A program made the translations under genes and the position numbers. This document shows positions 25,550-34,971 of a stretch of 35,466 nt of DNA, one piece after another. The stretch lies in the NCBI GenBank assembly GCA_024641545.1, contig JAHECW010000038.1:1-35466 (forward strand), written 5' to 3'. Below the pieces are notes generated by a model, which worked only from the letters and a program-made list of their open reading frames with translations, was not told the origin of the DNA and searched no databases. Each line of letters starts with the position of its first letter. The stretch's first letter is position 1. The stretch comes from Acidobacteriota bacterium (GTDB lineage: Bacteria > Acidobacteriota > Thermoanaerobaculia > Thermoanaerobaculales > Sulfomarinibacteraceae).

Positions 25550-27541
25550 ATGATGTCCGGTATCCGGAAACCTGCGACTGTGATGTTCGTGTGGATCATC
25601 GCGCTCTCGTTGACCTCGTTCGGCGCCGAGACCCCTGAGACCGAATCGTTCGCCGGTCTCTCGATCGAGGACCTGATGCAGATCAACATCAGCGTGGCCT
25701 CGCTCAGCGAGGAGAGCATCCTCGACACGCCCTCGATGGTCACCATCATCGACCGGCAGATGATCCAGGAGTACAACTTCCAATCGGTGGCCGAGGCCCT
25801 CAATCTGGTGACCGGGATGTCGGTTCTCCGCACCTATCTCAAACGGGATCTCCCGACCGCCCGCGGGGTGCTCCAGGACCACTACGCCAACAAGGTGCTG
25901 ATCCTGATCAACGGCGTCCCGACCTGGATGGCGGTCACCGGCGAGGGAGCGCTGCAGAGGGTCGACATCCACGATGTCGAACGAATCGAAGTTCTCAAAG
26001 GCCCGGCCTCGGTGCTGTACGGCACCAACGCCTATGCCGGCGCCGTCAACATCGTGCTCAGGGACTCGCTTGAAACCCGCCCGGCGGTGCAGATGGGGAT
26101 CGCCGAAAACCTCGGATTCCGCGCCGGCGGCCACTACGTCGGCGATCTCGGCGTCAAACTTTTTCTCGCCGCGAATGCGGTGGAAGACAACGGCCAGGAC
26201 TTCACCTTCGTTGACGAAGGTGGTCATGCGGGTATCGTCGATCAGTACGTCAACACCAGGAACTTCACCGGCCAGGTCACCTCGAAGCACCACTCCGCTA
26301 TGGTCAACGCCTACGCGGTGGACGAGAGCTATCTCGGCGTGACGCCGAACTTCTCCGCCGGCGCCGGCAAGAACCACCTGCTCGAAGGAGTTCTCGCCAA
26401 CTACACCTTCTCTTCGGCGGTCGGGAAATCCATCAATCTCGACGCCGGCCTCACCTACGATTGGAACACGCGCGACCTCTCCCGGTCGGCCGACGACGTC
26501 GTCCGCGCGAGCATCGAAGGCGCCCGCCTCCAGCTCTTCGGCAAGGCGATCTTCACGCTGTCCGAGCGCTGGAACCTCGAAGCCGGAGTCGATCTCGAAC
26601 GACGCGAGAGCATCGAGTACCGCAACTACGACGCCCTCACCGGCGAGACCCTGGAAGACAACAACATGAAAAACCGCCGGGTCGACGAGTACTCGGGGTT
26701 CGCCCAGCTCGGCTACCACGCCCCCCGATTCCGCATCGTCCTGGGCACACGCTACACCGACAACGAGCTGTTCGGCGGTGATCTCTCGTCGCGCGCGACC
26801 TTCATGTTCAAGCTGAGTCAGAAGAGCTCGATCAAGCTCAACGCAGGCCAGTCGTACCGCGTGCCGTCGCTCTTCGAGCTCTACTTCCAGACGCCGACCA
26901 ACACGGTCTGGGGGAACACCGCACTCACCCCCGAGCGAAACGACACCATCGAGCTCGCCTGCCTCGGGTCCTTCGGCAACCTGTTCCTCGAAGCCCTCGC
27001 CTACCACGCCGACTACACCGACAGGATCTTCCGCACCCGCCGATACCCGAACTTCGTCAGCGATCCGACCGACACCTCGACGATCTACGTCAACGGCGAC
27101 ACCTTTTCGGCGGACGGTTTCGAGCTCACCCTCCGTTACCAGCAAGCGCAGGGGGTCAGCGCGTTCGTCAACTACGCCTACACCGACGGCGACGCCGGTG
27201 ACCGGATCGAAGGCACCGATCACTACAATTTCAAGTACATCCCGGCGCACAGCATTGCGGGTGGGCTCGCCTTCAAGGTCAAACGATTCCTGGTGTCGGG
27301 GGTCGTCACATACCTGTCAAGCGTCGAGGGACCCATCGAGCCCATCGGCAGTCAGGTCACCTTCGACCTGAACCTCGGCTTCCGCCATCGCCTCGAATCC
27401 GTCGGACTCCGGCACTACCTGTCGATCAAGAACGTGGCCGACGACGAGGTCGAGATCCCCGAGTACGTGCGGCGGAGGATCAACGACGTCCCGTCGGGCT
27501 ACGGCCGGCGAATCTCGTACAACATTCAGCTCGAGTTCTAA
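25550..27541 (+). CDS. TonB-dependent outer-membrane receptor
   Basis: A 663-residue receptor; ATG codons at 25550 and 25553 both follow AGGGAG. The signal peptide ends near residue 26 (SLTSFGA). It is followed by [16 protein letters not shown] and [15 protein letters not shown], then the plug domain (about 55-165) with [34 protein letters not shown]. The remainder is a 22-strand-type barrel ending in Phe. There is no carboxypeptidase-like N-terminal domain, so it is not SusC-like. It belongs to the group whose mature N-terminus has an LSIEDLM element, often found near YfiR-like proteins and signalling genes. The chemoreceptor gene follows ten bases downstream. Ligand is unknown. Confidence 0.9.
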   Translation: MMSGIRKPATVMFVWIIALSLTSFGAETPETESFAGLSIEDLMQINISVASLSEESILDTPSMVTIIDRQMIQEYNFQSVAEALNLVTGMSVLRTYLKRDLPTARGVLQDHYANKVLILINGVPTWMAVTGEGALQRVDIHDVERIEVLKGPASVLYGTNAYAGAVNIVLRDSLETRPAVQMGIAENLGFRAGGHYVGDLGVKLFLAANAVEDNGQDFTFVDEGGHAGIVDQYVNTRNFTGQVTSKHHSAMVNAYAVDESYLGVTPNFSAGAGKNHLLEGVLANYTFSSAVGKSINLDAGLTYDWNTRDLSRSADDVVRASIEGARLQLFGKAIFTLSERWNLEAGVDLERRESIEYRNYDALTGETLEDNNMKNRRVDEYSGFAQLGYHAPRFRIVLGTRYTDNELFGGDLSSRATFMFKLSQKSSIKLNAGQSYRVPSLFELYFQTPTNTVWGNTALTPERNDTIELACLGSFGNLFLEALAYHADYTDRIFRTRRYPNFVSDPTDTSTIYVNGDTFSADGFELTLRYQQAQGVSAFVNYAYTDGDAGDRIEGTDHYNFKYIPAHSIAGGLAFKVKRFLVSGVVTYLSSVEGPIEPIGSQVTFDLNLGFRHRLESVGLRHYLSIKNVADDEVEIPEYVRRRINDVPSGYGRRISYNIQLEF

Positions 27542-27551
27542 AGGTGACCAC

Positions 27552-29468
27552 ATGATCGACGCCACATCCACCGGGCTGAATCCCGGTGGCCTCCGCAGCC
27601 GGTTCGGGGCGCAGACGATTCGACAGAAGCTGTTTATCGGGGCCCTCGGGGTCATGGTGTTCTGCACCGCGGCGAGTTCGATTCTGCTCTGGTTCACGCT
27701 CAGATCAGTATCGAACGCCAACCTGCAGGCGGTCACCCGCAACGCGACGTCCACCGCTGCGTCCGCCATCGAGGATGTGCAGCGGAGGATCTCCGGCTAT
27801 GCCGACTCGCTGGCCAGGCGATCGGAAATCGCAATCGCGGTTTCCGGAGGCAATAGCGAGGCCCTTCGGGAGGTCCTCGTCCCGGAGTACGAATCGCTCA
27901 AACGCCTGGATCAGTCGGTGACCTCCCTCGAGGCGACGTCGCGGTCAGGTGCGATGTTGATGCGCGGGCAGGCGCCCGATCAGCGGGGGGGTGACCCGCT
28001 CTCGATCGCCGCGGTCCGAGGGGCCCTTGACGGGCGACCGACGATCAATCTCGCCACCCCCAAGAACGGCGAGCAGTTGGCGTTTTCGGCCGTTGCTCCT
28101 CTGATGTTCGCCGATATGGTCGTCGGCACGATCGGGGCCGGCAGCGCCCTCGGAGAGGAGACCGCGGGTTACATCCGGGAAAAGACGGGTGCTGAAATCG
28201 CCTTCATCGTCGGCGGGACGGTGCGGGCATCGACGATGGCCGGCGCCGACGGCGCTCGGTTGCAAAATGGCGATGCCGTGCTGAACGACCTCAGCCGAAA
28301 AGACGGGTTTCAGCGGTTGGAGTCCGTCGACGGCCACCGATATCAAGTGGGTTTCGTCCCCCTTCGATCGGATGACAATCGGATCGTTGCGGTGATGGCC
28401 GTCTATGTGTCGCGCAAAGAGGTGGAACACACCACCCGGATGGCCGTGATGAGGTATCTCGGACTCCTCACGGCCTCGCTGCTGGTCATCGCGTGGGTCG
28501 TTGTGAGGTTGTCGAATCGTTTCGCGGAACCGGTTGCGACGCTGTCGAACATGGGTCTTCGGGTGGCCGAGCGCGATCTCCGACCGATCGCCGTCGGATC
28601 CGTCGGCCGTGACGAGATCGGACGTTCGGTGATCGGAATGTCGACCGCGATCGACGGTCTCCGCAATGCGATCAAGACCATCGCACAGCACTCGCTGGAA
28701 CTCGGGTCGGCTTCACGAGACCAGGCCTCCGTGAGCCGGAGAATGCTCGAAGACGCCGAAGCCACGGCGAACGAAGTGACCCAGGTTTCCTCCGCCGCTG
28801 AAGAGGTGAGCGCGAACATGAACTCTGCGGCGACGGCCGTCGATGAGATGCATGCCAGCGTGGCGGAGATCGCGCGAAACTCGACCGATGCGGCGATCGT
28901 CGCCCAGTCGGCGGTCAGGGTCGCGTCCGAGACCACCGAGATCATCAACTCGCTGGGGAGAAACAGCCAGAAGATCGACAAGATCGTTCAGATCATCACC
29001 TCCATCGCCGAGCAGACCAATCTCCTCGCGCTCAACGCCACCATCGAGTCGGCGCGGGCGGGGGAGGCCGGGAGAGGTTTTTCGGTGGTCGCCGACGAGG
29101 TCAAGAAACTCGCCCGCCAAACGGCGGACGCAACCGGAGAGATCGAGCAGCAGATTCAAGCGATCCAGTCCGATTCAAAGAACGCGGTCGAGGCGATTGC
29201 GGGTATCAGCTCGACGATCGACCGGATCAGCGAGGTCCTCCAGACCATCGCGACCGCGGTCGAGCAGCAGACCGCGACCACGGCCGAGATCGGCAGCAGC
29301 GTTGCGGAAGCCGCGCGCGGAAGCAGCGAGATCGCCCAGTCCATCGCCAACCTCTCGCTCCGCGCGACGGAGACCGAGGCGACCGCCGAGCGCACGCGCA
29401 GTAACGCCGCCGGACTCGATGATCTCGCCAGGGGGCTGCAGGAACTGGTCGACGGCTTCAGAACCTGA
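27552..29468 (+). CDS. methyl-accepting chemotaxis protein with periplasmic Cache-type sensor
   Basis: A 638-residue transmembrane chemoreceptor. TM1 is at about 27-50, a periplasmic sensor of about 250 residues looks like a Cache domain, TM2 is at about 301-320 and a HAMP domain at 321-373. A long coiled coil follows, whose tip (485-510) carries the conserved [21 protein letters not shown] and [15 protein letters not shown]. It should signal to a CheA/CheW complex. No che, flagellar or pilus gene is in the window and no C-terminal CheR-docking pentapeptide is seen. An AAGGTGA ribosome-binding site sits in the ten-base gap after the TonB receptor, so the two are one transcript. Confidence 0.92.
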   Translation: MIDATSTGLNPGGLRSRFGAQTIRQKLFIGALGVMVFCTAASSILLWFTLRSVSNANLQAVTRNATSTAASAIEDVQRRISGYADSLARRSEIAIAVSGGNSEALREVLVPEYESLKRLDQSVTSLEATSRSGAMLMRGQAPDQRGGDPLSIAAVRGALDGRPTINLATPKNGEQLAFSAVAPLMFADMVVGTIGAGSALGEETAGYIREKTGAEIAFIVGGTVRASTMAGADGARLQNGDAVLNDLSRKDGFQRLESVDGHRYQVGFVPLRSDDNRIVAVMAVYVSRKEVEHTTRMAVMRYLGLLTASLLVIAWVVVRLSNRFAEPVATLSNMGLRVAERDLRPIAVGSVGRDEIGRSVIGMSTAIDGLRNAIKTIAQHSLELGSASRDQASVSRRMLEDAEATANEVTQVSSAAEEVSANMNSAATAVDEMHASVAEIARNSTDAAIVAQSAVRVASETTEIINSLGRNSQKIDKIVQIITSIAEQTNLLALNATIESARAGEAGRGFSVVADEVKKLARQTADATGEIEQQIQAIQSDSKNAVEAIAGISSTIDRISEVLQTIATAVEQQTATTAEIGSSVAEAARGSSEIAQSIANLSLRATETEATAERTRSNAAGLDDLARGLQELVDGFRT

Positions 29469-29495
29469 TTGCCATCCCGAGCCGTCGTCGCGCCG

Positions 29496-29541
29496 CAGCC
29501 CCGCGGCTGGCGTTTTCGAAAACCGGGCGCTCAGCGCGCCC
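29496..29541. terminator. hairpin cluster between convergent MCP and YfiR-like genes
   Basis: Three symmetrical units follow one another: CAGCC/GGCTG around CCGC (29496-29509), the 12-base palindrome GTTTTCGAAAAC (29512-29523), and GGGCGC/GCGCCC around TCAGC (29525-29541). The cluster lies between two converging stops. It is probably a bidirectional terminator, though U-tracts are short. Confidence 0.45.
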
Positions 29542-29556
29542 GATCGAGGCGAGCCG

Positions 29557-30096
29557 TCAGTTCACCACCTCGCCGAGCGCGAGAAGCTCCGGTGCGAATC
29601 GGAGCCCGCTGGCCTCTGCCGCGCTCGGGTTGACTTCGAACCGCACGAACTCGCCATCGGTGACGAAGTTGATCATCGAACCCCGTTTCGCGTAGCCGCG
29701 CGAATCCGAGACGACGAGCACCGGTTTCCGAGCAACGGTATCCACGATGGCGCGGAACGCGTCCGGGCTTCCGGGACCGACAAAGACCACGTTGCACGCC
29801 GGCGCCTGATCGGGTGTGTCGATCCTGCGAACCTCCAGCCGCTTGCCCTTGACCTTCGATTTCGCGGCGATCCGGCCGAGCGCGTCGAACACCGCTTCGC
29901 GATCCCTGACGCAGATGACGAAGGGAGTCGAGGCGTCACTGACCGAAGACCCGGAAGGCCACTCGATGAACCTCGTAAATCGTTCGAGGAACTCGGACTC
30001 CAGGGTCGCGACGAGATCCTGAGCGGACGCCGGCGGCGCGACCGCAGCCACCACCACAACCACCAAGATGCAAGGGAGGAGTCGATGTGTGTTCAA
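29557..30096 (-). CDS. YfiR-like (DUF4154) periplasmic protein
   Basis: A 179-residue protein with a signal peptide (1-25, ending PASAQ) and the DUF4154 pattern: ESEFLERFTRFIEWP, FVICVRDREAVFDAL, GKRLEVRRI, CNVVFVG, VLVVSDSRGYAKRGSMINFV, VRFEVNPSAAEASGLRF. YfiR of Pseudomonas is a periplasmic repressor of a diguanylate cyclase. Relatives are often encoded near TonB receptors and sensor proteins. The start is TTG, with GAGGT five bases upstream and no usable ATG nearby. It converges on the TonB receptor-MCP operon and may modulate its signal. No GGDEF partner is present in the window. Confidence 0.85.
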   Translation of the reverse strand: MNTHRLLPCILVVVVVAAVAPPASAQDLVATLESEFLERFTRFIEWPSGSSVSDASTPFVICVRDREAVFDALGRIAAKSKVKGKRLEVRRIDTPDQAPACNVVFVGPGSPDAFRAIVDTVARKPVLVVSDSRGYAKRGSMINFVTDGEFVRFEVNPSAAEASGLRFAPELLALGEVVN

Positions 30097-30158
30097 GCTG
30101 ACCTCACAGACGGACTCAAGCTTAGCAGACTGGCCGACCGGACCGTAGTACCCGGGGG

Positions 30159-30188
30159 CCGGTATCGACCGGTATCCACCGGTCCCGG
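30159..30188. repeat. three 10-base direct repeats (CCGGTATC type)
   Basis: CCGGTATCGA, CCGGTATCCA and CCGGTCCCGG stand head to tail with one helical turn between them, 62-91 bases upstream of the YfiR-like start. The spacing suits cooperative protein binding on one face of the DNA. It may be an operator, or a chance repeat. Confidence 0.35.
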
Positions 30189-30288
30189 CAAAGGACTCCG
30201 CCCCACGCCGGCCGGCAGCCGGTAGGCGCAGGACCCTCCCCCCAGGACAGCACGGTTGATGACACCCCCTTCATCGGCAGCGCCGCGG

Positions 30289-31152
30289 TCACTCCACCCG
30301 GTTTTCGGCCGCCCGTCCCGTCACCGGTGCGAACGACAGGAAGAGACCGACGAGGCAGAAGGCGGCGAACAGTCCGGCGGCGGCATCGATGACCGCGCTC
30401 GGCAGGGGGCTTCTCAGCACCTCGAAGTGCCACCCGACAAGCAACGGAACCGCGGTTGCCGCGAGAGCGGGGACGGACCACAGGGCCAGCGTGACCAGCG
30501 ATGAAACGGGGTGGCGCAGGCTTCCCCACAGACCGTCGACCCATGCCAGGACCGCCGACCGGCGGTTGCCGACCCCCAGGAGCCACGCGCCCTGCAGGGT
30601 TGCAAGCCAGACCAGGACCACCATGGCGAGCGAGAGCGCCGCCGCCGCCGCAACGAACCCGCCGAGCAGACGATCGTCGACATGTTCGAGCACATGATCG
30701 TCCGCCCAGCCAATCGCCAGCCAAAGAACCGAGGCGCCGAGGACGAGCGCCCCCATCGACGTCAGACCGAGCCGCGCCCAGCGCCACCAGTCGAGCAGCC
30801 CTCGACCCAGGATTTCGGTCAGCCGCACCCCGCTCCGTCCCGACAGGACGAACCACCGCACGACTCCGGCGTGCCACAGCACCGTCCACGCCCACAGGGC
30901 GAGCCAGCCCGACAGCACCGCCATCGCCAACGGCGCCCACACCGGGCGCACGAGCTCGACCGTGATGAGCAGCAACTCGCCATCGGGGAGACTGCCATCC
31001 GGCAGGGCGGCAAAGGCCTCGGCGGCGGCGATGAGGACGACCAACCGGGCGGGGAGAAAGACCGCCGTCGTGACCAGCCAAACCGCGAGGACCACACGCC
31101 ACATCTCATTCAGGTGCCGGAGGCCGAACAACGGGGAAGGCTGAGAGTCCAC
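30289..31152 (-). CDS. polytopic membrane protein of unknown function, coupled to M1 peptidase
   Basis: A 287-residue protein with about six transmembrane segments, beginning near residues 19, 74, 131, 163, 218 and 260. No catalytic motif or family is recognised. The start is GTG, one base after the stop of the M1 peptidase. The GGAG ribosome-binding site lies inside the last codons of that gene, so translation is coupled. Layout recalls small membrane partners of secreted peptidases, but no function is claimed. Its stop lies 192 bases before the start of the YfiR-like gene. Confidence 0.75.
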   Translation of the reverse strand: MDSQPSPLFGLRHLNEMWRVVLAVWLVTTAVFLPARLVVLIAAAEAFAALPDGSLPDGELLLITVELVRPVWAPLAMAVLSGWLALWAWTVLWHAGVVRWFVLSGRSGVRLTEILGRGLLDWWRWARLGLTSMGALVLGASVLWLAIGWADDHVLEHVDDRLLGGFVAAAAALSLAMVVLVWLATLQGAWLLGVGNRRSAVLAWVDGLWGSLRHPVSSLVTLALWSVPALAATAVPLLVGWHFEVLRSPLPSAVIDAAAGLFAAFCLVGLFLSFAPVTGRAAENRVE

Positions 31153-31153
31153 G

Positions 31154-33175
31154 TCAGCTCCAGGGAACGGTCAGCAGACCGACCATACGGAGGGCGCCGC
31201 CGACCCACCAAAGAGGACCGGAACCGGTCGCCTCGTCGCGCCAGTAATTGTCGGCCCGGCGGGTTTCCAGCGCCCACCTGCCGTCGGGGTCGACGGTCAC
31301 CCGTGCGAGCCGCTGGTCCGAGGCCTCGGACCAGCGGACCCATCGTTGGACGCTGTCCCAGACACGCCGCTCGCGGCGGCCGTCGGCCCACTCAAGTTCG
31401 ACTTCGACCGGGCCGATGAGGTCTCCCAAGCGGCCGATTTCGACATCGACCGCCCACGACCCTTGGTCGGTTTCGCCGTTGCCCTCGTCCGTTTCGTCGA
31501 GTTCGAACCACTCCCCGTCCCGCCACTCCAGTCCCTTGGTCGACCCGACCTCCCGTTGTCGTACGGCCAGCACCGCCCAGTCGGCGGTTGCGTCGCCGCG
31601 AATCGCGGCGGCGAAAAACCACTCCAGCTCTTCTCCCGTGGCCTCCTCGAGGGCGCGCTGGAAGTCGTCCCCGGTCGGGTGCCGGTATCGGTGGGTGGAG
31701 AAGTAGGCGCGCATGGCCCGCGCCACGCGCTCCTCACCGAGCAGGCCTTCGAGGGTGCGCACGGCGACCGCGCTCTTGGTGTAGGAGGCGAGAAAGTAGT
31801 CCATCAAACGGCGGAAGTCCCATGCTCGGCGGTCAACGGTGACCGGCGGATCCTCGAAGCTCAACCACAACCGTTCCACGCCCCAGGTCGGAGCGAAGCG
31901 GATCTCCGGCGCCAACCGATCGGCGATGATGTCCCCGATGCAGCGGTTTTCGGCCCACGTCGTCAGTCCTTCGTCGAGCCACGCCCGCTCGGCCTCATCG
32001 GAGGCGAGCAGCCCCTGGAAGTACTGGTGGCCGAACTCGTGCACCGTAACCGCCTCGATGGCGTTGCTCCAGCTCATTGGAGGGAAGGCGCTCAAGCGGC
32101 TCGCCCCGGTGGTGATGAGCGTCGGATACTCCATACCGCCCGCCTCTTCGGCGCCCGGCGGCGGCGAGACCACCGTCAATTGAGGCTGAGGATAGGGGCC
32201 GAGGTGGAGACCGAACCAGGCGATCGCGAGACGAGCCGCCCGCAGCATCCGCGGCGCCAGCGATTCCTGTGACCGCGGCACCAGCAGCCGGATCTTCATC
32301 GGCGGCAGCTCGAGTTCCGCCGCCCCGAGATCGAGGCGCGCGCCCGCCCGTTCGAGCCACTCCGGTGGAAGATCACGCCCGGGCTCGAAATCGGTCTCGA
32401 CAACCGCCATGAGCTCCGGCGGCGCCGTCATCCAGGCGAAGTCGTGGACGTCAACCGCGCGGAACTCGACCCGGTCGTCGGTTCCCACCGGTGCGCGCGA
32501 GACCTGCTCGCCGGTGGCGCCGAGCACCCAACCGCGCGGGATCGTCATCCGCACCCGGTAGCTGCCGAAATCGGCAAAGAACTCGCTGGTGAGGTGGTAC
32601 TGATGGCAGTTCCAACCGCGCTCGCCCTCGAAGACGGCGATCTTGGGAAACCACTGCCCGATCATGTAAAAGTCGCCGGCGAAGCCGGTTCGCGCGACGA
32701 CCCTCGGCAACCGGGCCTCAAAATCGATCTCCAGCGTCACCGATTCGCCGGGCGGGACCTCCCGGGGCAGCTCGACCCGGGCCGCGCTGAAGTCGGCCTC
32801 GTTGCCGTCATCGGGCCGCTCGAAGCGCAGTGACGAGCTCAGATCGGTGCCGTCGGGGAGGCGGAGAGCGGTGATCCGGGTCCACCCCCACTCCCGTTCG
32901 ATGGCCTCCGTACTCCGCAAGGTGCCGGCCTCGAGCTCGCGCATCAGCGTCGTCTCGGAGCCGGCGAAGGCGTTGAGGTAGAGATGGAGCCAGATCTCCG
33001 AGGTTGCCGCTCCGCCGGTGTTGCGCCAACGAACCGACATCGATCCTTCGAGCTCGTGCGTCGCAGGATCGAGGGCGACCTCGATGTCGTAGTCGACCAC
33101 GTCGCGCTCCTGCGCTGCGCTCGGCATCGCCGTCGCCAGAGCGAGGAGGACCATCGTTGCGGCGGTGAATCTCAC
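31154..33175 (-). CDS. M1-family (gluzincin) metallopeptidase, exported
   Basis: A 673-residue protein with a signal peptide (1-21, ending PSAAQ). The beta-sandwich N-terminal domain of M1 aminopeptidases runs to about residue 250. The exopeptidase loop appears as GGMEYPTL, a GAMEN variant. The zinc site is HEFGH (379-383) with the third ligand Glu402 in WLDEGLTTWAENR. A C-terminal region of about 150 residues is acidic and Trp-rich. It should cleave peptides in the periplasm. The GTG at 33175 gives a signal peptide with a basic N-region, whereas the ATG seven codons later would remove the Arg. Neither has a clear ribosome-binding site. Confidence 0.88.
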   Translation of the reverse strand: MRFTAATMVLLALATAMPSAAQERDVVDYDIEVALDPATHELEGSMSVRWRNTGGAATSEIWLHLYLNAFAGSETTLMRELEAGTLRSTEAIEREWGWTRITALRLPDGTDLSSSLRFERPDDGNEADFSAARVELPREVPPGESVTLEIDFEARLPRVVARTGFAGDFYMIGQWFPKIAVFEGERGWNCHQYHLTSEFFADFGSYRVRMTIPRGWVLGATGEQVSRAPVGTDDRVEFRAVDVHDFAWMTAPPELMAVVETDFEPGRDLPPEWLERAGARLDLGAAELELPPMKIRLLVPRSQESLAPRMLRAARLAIAWFGLHLGPYPQPQLTVVSPPPGAEEAGGMEYPTLITTGASRLSAFPPMSWSNAIEAVTVHEFGHQYFQGLLASDEAERAWLDEGLTTWAENRCIGDIIADRLAPEIRFAPTWGVERLWLSFEDPPVTVDRRAWDFRRLMDYFLASYTKSAVAVRTLEGLLGEERVARAMRAYFSTHRYRHPTGDDFQRALEEATGEELEWFFAAAIRGDATADWAVLAVRQREVGSTKGLEWRDGEWFELDETDEGNGETDQGSWAVDVEIGRLGDLIGPVEVELEWADGRRERRVWDSVQRWVRWSEASDQRLARVTVDPDGRWALETRRADNYWRDEATGSGPLWWVGGALRMVGLLTVPWS

Positions 33176-33296
33176 GCGAGAAGTGTAGCGGAACGGATCG
33201 CCTTCGATACGCGATGGGAAATCCAGGCTCGACATCGCCTCGATCATCGGAAACAACTGGCGCCCCATCGCGTTGACCATTACATTGGTGTCGACG

Positions 33297-33743
33297 ATGT
33301 TGATTCGGATCACTCTCGCTCTCGCGGTGCTCGTCGCGGGTTCCGTCGCCGCGGCGGGTGCTGAGGAAAAGAAACAGTTCAACCTCGATCTCGACAAGAT
33401 CTCGCTCAAACCACGGGATCCGCGCACCGAGGCCCGACTCGCGCGGTGGAACGACGACCCCATGGCGCGAGTGGCCATGGCCATGGCCTCGGAAAACGCG
33501 AGAATGCTCGGCGGCCACCAGCCGGGCATGGGCCAGCCACGGGCAATGGTCTTTTCGGTCCGGCTGCAGAAGGGCTTGGCCGCCGCACTCATGGTTTCGT
33601 CGTCCGCGAGCGGAGTGGAATTCTACGAGCGCCGGATGACCACCATCCGCTGGCCGTGGGAGGACGACGACGAGGCCAAACCCGCCATGCCGCTCGACGA
33701 GCAGTTGACGATCATGCTCGGGAAACGGTTGGAGAGCCATTGA
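33297..33743 (+). CDS. small exported protein of unknown function
   Basis: A 148-residue frame with a signal peptide (MLIRITLALAVLVAGSVAAAGA). The mature part is charged and low in complexity: an EEKKQFNLDLDKISLKPRDP start, a Met/Ala-rich middle, and an acidic WPWEDDDEAKP stretch near the end. No family is recognised. A TTG start eight codons upstream is possible but would spoil the signal peptide. It is divergent from the M1 peptidase with about 120 bases between. Codon use matches its neighbours, which supports a real gene. Confidence 0.6.
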   Translation: MLIRITLALAVLVAGSVAAAGAEEKKQFNLDLDKISLKPRDPRTEARLARWNDDPMARVAMAMASENARMLGGHQPGMGQPRAMVFSVRLQKGLAAALMVSSSASGVEFYERRMTTIRWPWEDDDEAKPAMPLDEQLTIMLGKRLESH

Positions 33744-33777
33744 GGAGGTGAGCGCTCGCTGCGCTCGCTGGTGAGGG

Positions 33778-33908
33778 GTCAGCGCTCCCTCCGGTCGCTG
33801 TCAGCGTTCGCTTCGCTCACTGTGAGGGGGGTCATCTCATCCGAATCGGCTCCGCCTATGACCTCTCACTTTCTCACCTTCTAACTTTCTCATCGCCTCA
33901 CGTCTCAC
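33778..33908. repeat. dispersed intergenic repeat, copy B, with octamer tract
   Basis: Positions 33778-33826 match 21722-21770 at 46 of 49 bases. From 33864 an 8-base periodic tract follows (TCTCACTT, TCTCACCT, TCTAACTT, TCTCATCG, CCTCACGT). It is the complement-strand version of the GTGAGAAG tract beside copy A. It fills most of the 233-base gap between the small exported protein and the HU-like gene, which otherwise holds nothing recognisable. Confidence 0.7.
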
Positions 33909-33976
33909 CCACCCGTCGACCAAGAAGCGGGCCGGTAGTGTGAACGAGACGAGTGGAGCGCGGCGGGAACCGCGGC

Positions 33977-34249
33977 CTAGAGGCGATCCTTGAGATTCTT
34001 CGACACCTTGAACCGTACGCTCTTGGAAGCCGAAATGGTGATCGTCCCGCCGGTGGCCGGGTTTCTCCCCTGCCGTTCGGGGCGTTCGGTGATCATGAAG
34101 GTCCCGAAGTTGGGCACCGTGATCTTCTCACCCCCGGCAAGCAGCTCGCCGGTGAGATCGAAAATGTTGTCGTACACCATGGCGATGTGGGTTTTGGGAA
34201 TACCGGTGAGCACTGCGATGCGATCCACGAGTTCCGCCTTGCCTGCCAT
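33977..34249 (-). CDS. HU/IHF-family DNA-binding protein
   Basis: A 90-residue nucleoid protein of normal length: KAELVDRIA helix, FGTFMITERPERQGRNPATGG beta-arm with the conserved GRNP DNA-intercalating tip, and a FKVSKNLKDRL end. The ATG at 34249 has a GGAGG site nine bases upstream; an in-frame ATG 11 codons earlier lacks one. It bends and compacts DNA as a dimer. HU versus IHF subtype is not certain. It is divergent from the Nudix gene. Confidence 0.93.
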   Translation of the reverse strand: MAGKAELVDRIAVLTGIPKTHIAMVYDNIFDLTGELLAGGEKITVPNFGTFMITERPERQGRNPATGGTITISASKSVRFKVSKNLKDRL

Positions 34250-34336
34250 CTTAATCTCGCCTCCCGTCTGATCATCGGACAACCTACCGCGGCCCCGATG
34301 AGCCGGTCAAGCCGCGAGTTCGCCGACACCGCCGGG

Positions 34337-34342
34337 TAGAAT
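34337..34342 (+). promoter_or_regulatory. -10 element of a probable leaderless Nudix transcript
   Basis: TAGAAT, a five-of-six -10 match, is followed by six bases and then the ATG at 34349. There is no Shine-Dalgarno, so transcription probably starts at the A of the ATG. No clear -35 is seen. Confidence 0.45.
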
Positions 34343-34348
34343 GCCGCC

Positions 34349-34936
34349 ATGGACAACCCAACCCCCCGGCCCTGGACGACGCTGGCCACCGAAGTGGTCG
34401 GCACCTATCCCATCTTCGAGCTCTCCCGGAGCCGGCAACGCTCGCCCATCTCGGGCCGCGAACACCACTTTCTTCGCCTCGACTGCCCCGACTGGGTCAA
34501 CGTCGTCGCGTTGACCGGTGACGGTCACATGGTCCTGGTCGAGCAGTACCGTCATGGAACCGATGCGATGACGCTGGAGATCCCCGGCGGCGCCGTCGAC
34601 CCCGGTGAGAGCCCGGAGACCGCGGCGGCTCGGGAGCTCGAGGAAGAGACCGGCTACCGGGCGTTCGAGCTCATCGAGATCGGACGCGTCGACCCCAACC
34701 CGGCGTTTCTCTCCAATCGGTGCTGGACCTTTCTCGCCCTCGGTTGCCGCGGCGACGGCGAGATCAACCTCGATCCGTCGGAAGAGATCGAGGTCTCGCT
34801 TGTTCCGGTCGGGAGCTTCGGCCGTCTCATCGACGAGGGCGCCATCACCCACTCGCTGGTCATCGCCGCCCACGACCACCTGCAGAGGGGCATCAGGCGT
34901 GGAGCCGAGTGGGCGGAGAAGCTGGACCTACCCTGA
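34349..34936 (+). CDS. Nudix hydrolase, ADP-ribose pyrophosphatase-like
   Basis: A 195-residue protein with a complete Nudix box: GAVDPGESPETAAARELEEETGY fits GX5EX7REUXEEXGU, with the metal-binding Glu residues in REL-EEE. Upstream, VEQYRHGTDAMTLEIPGG is typical of ADP-ribose or GDP-mannose pyrophosphatases. It should split a nucleoside diphosphate linked to another group. The mannose-1-phosphate pathway in the window makes a nucleotide-sugar substrate conceivable, but nothing beyond family membership shows it. It stands alone. Confidence 0.88.
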   Translation: MDNPTPRPWTTLATEVVGTYPIFELSRSRQRSPISGREHHFLRLDCPDWVNVVALTGDGHMVLVEQYRHGTDAMTLEIPGGAVDPGESPETAAARELEEETGYRAFELIEIGRVDPNPAFLSNRCWTFLALGCRGDGEINLDPSEEIEVSLVPVGSFGRLIDEGAITHSLVIAAHDHLQRGIRRGAEWAEKLDLP

Positions 34937-34971
34937 GGCGATCTCACCTCGAACGGGGTGCCATCTTTTGT

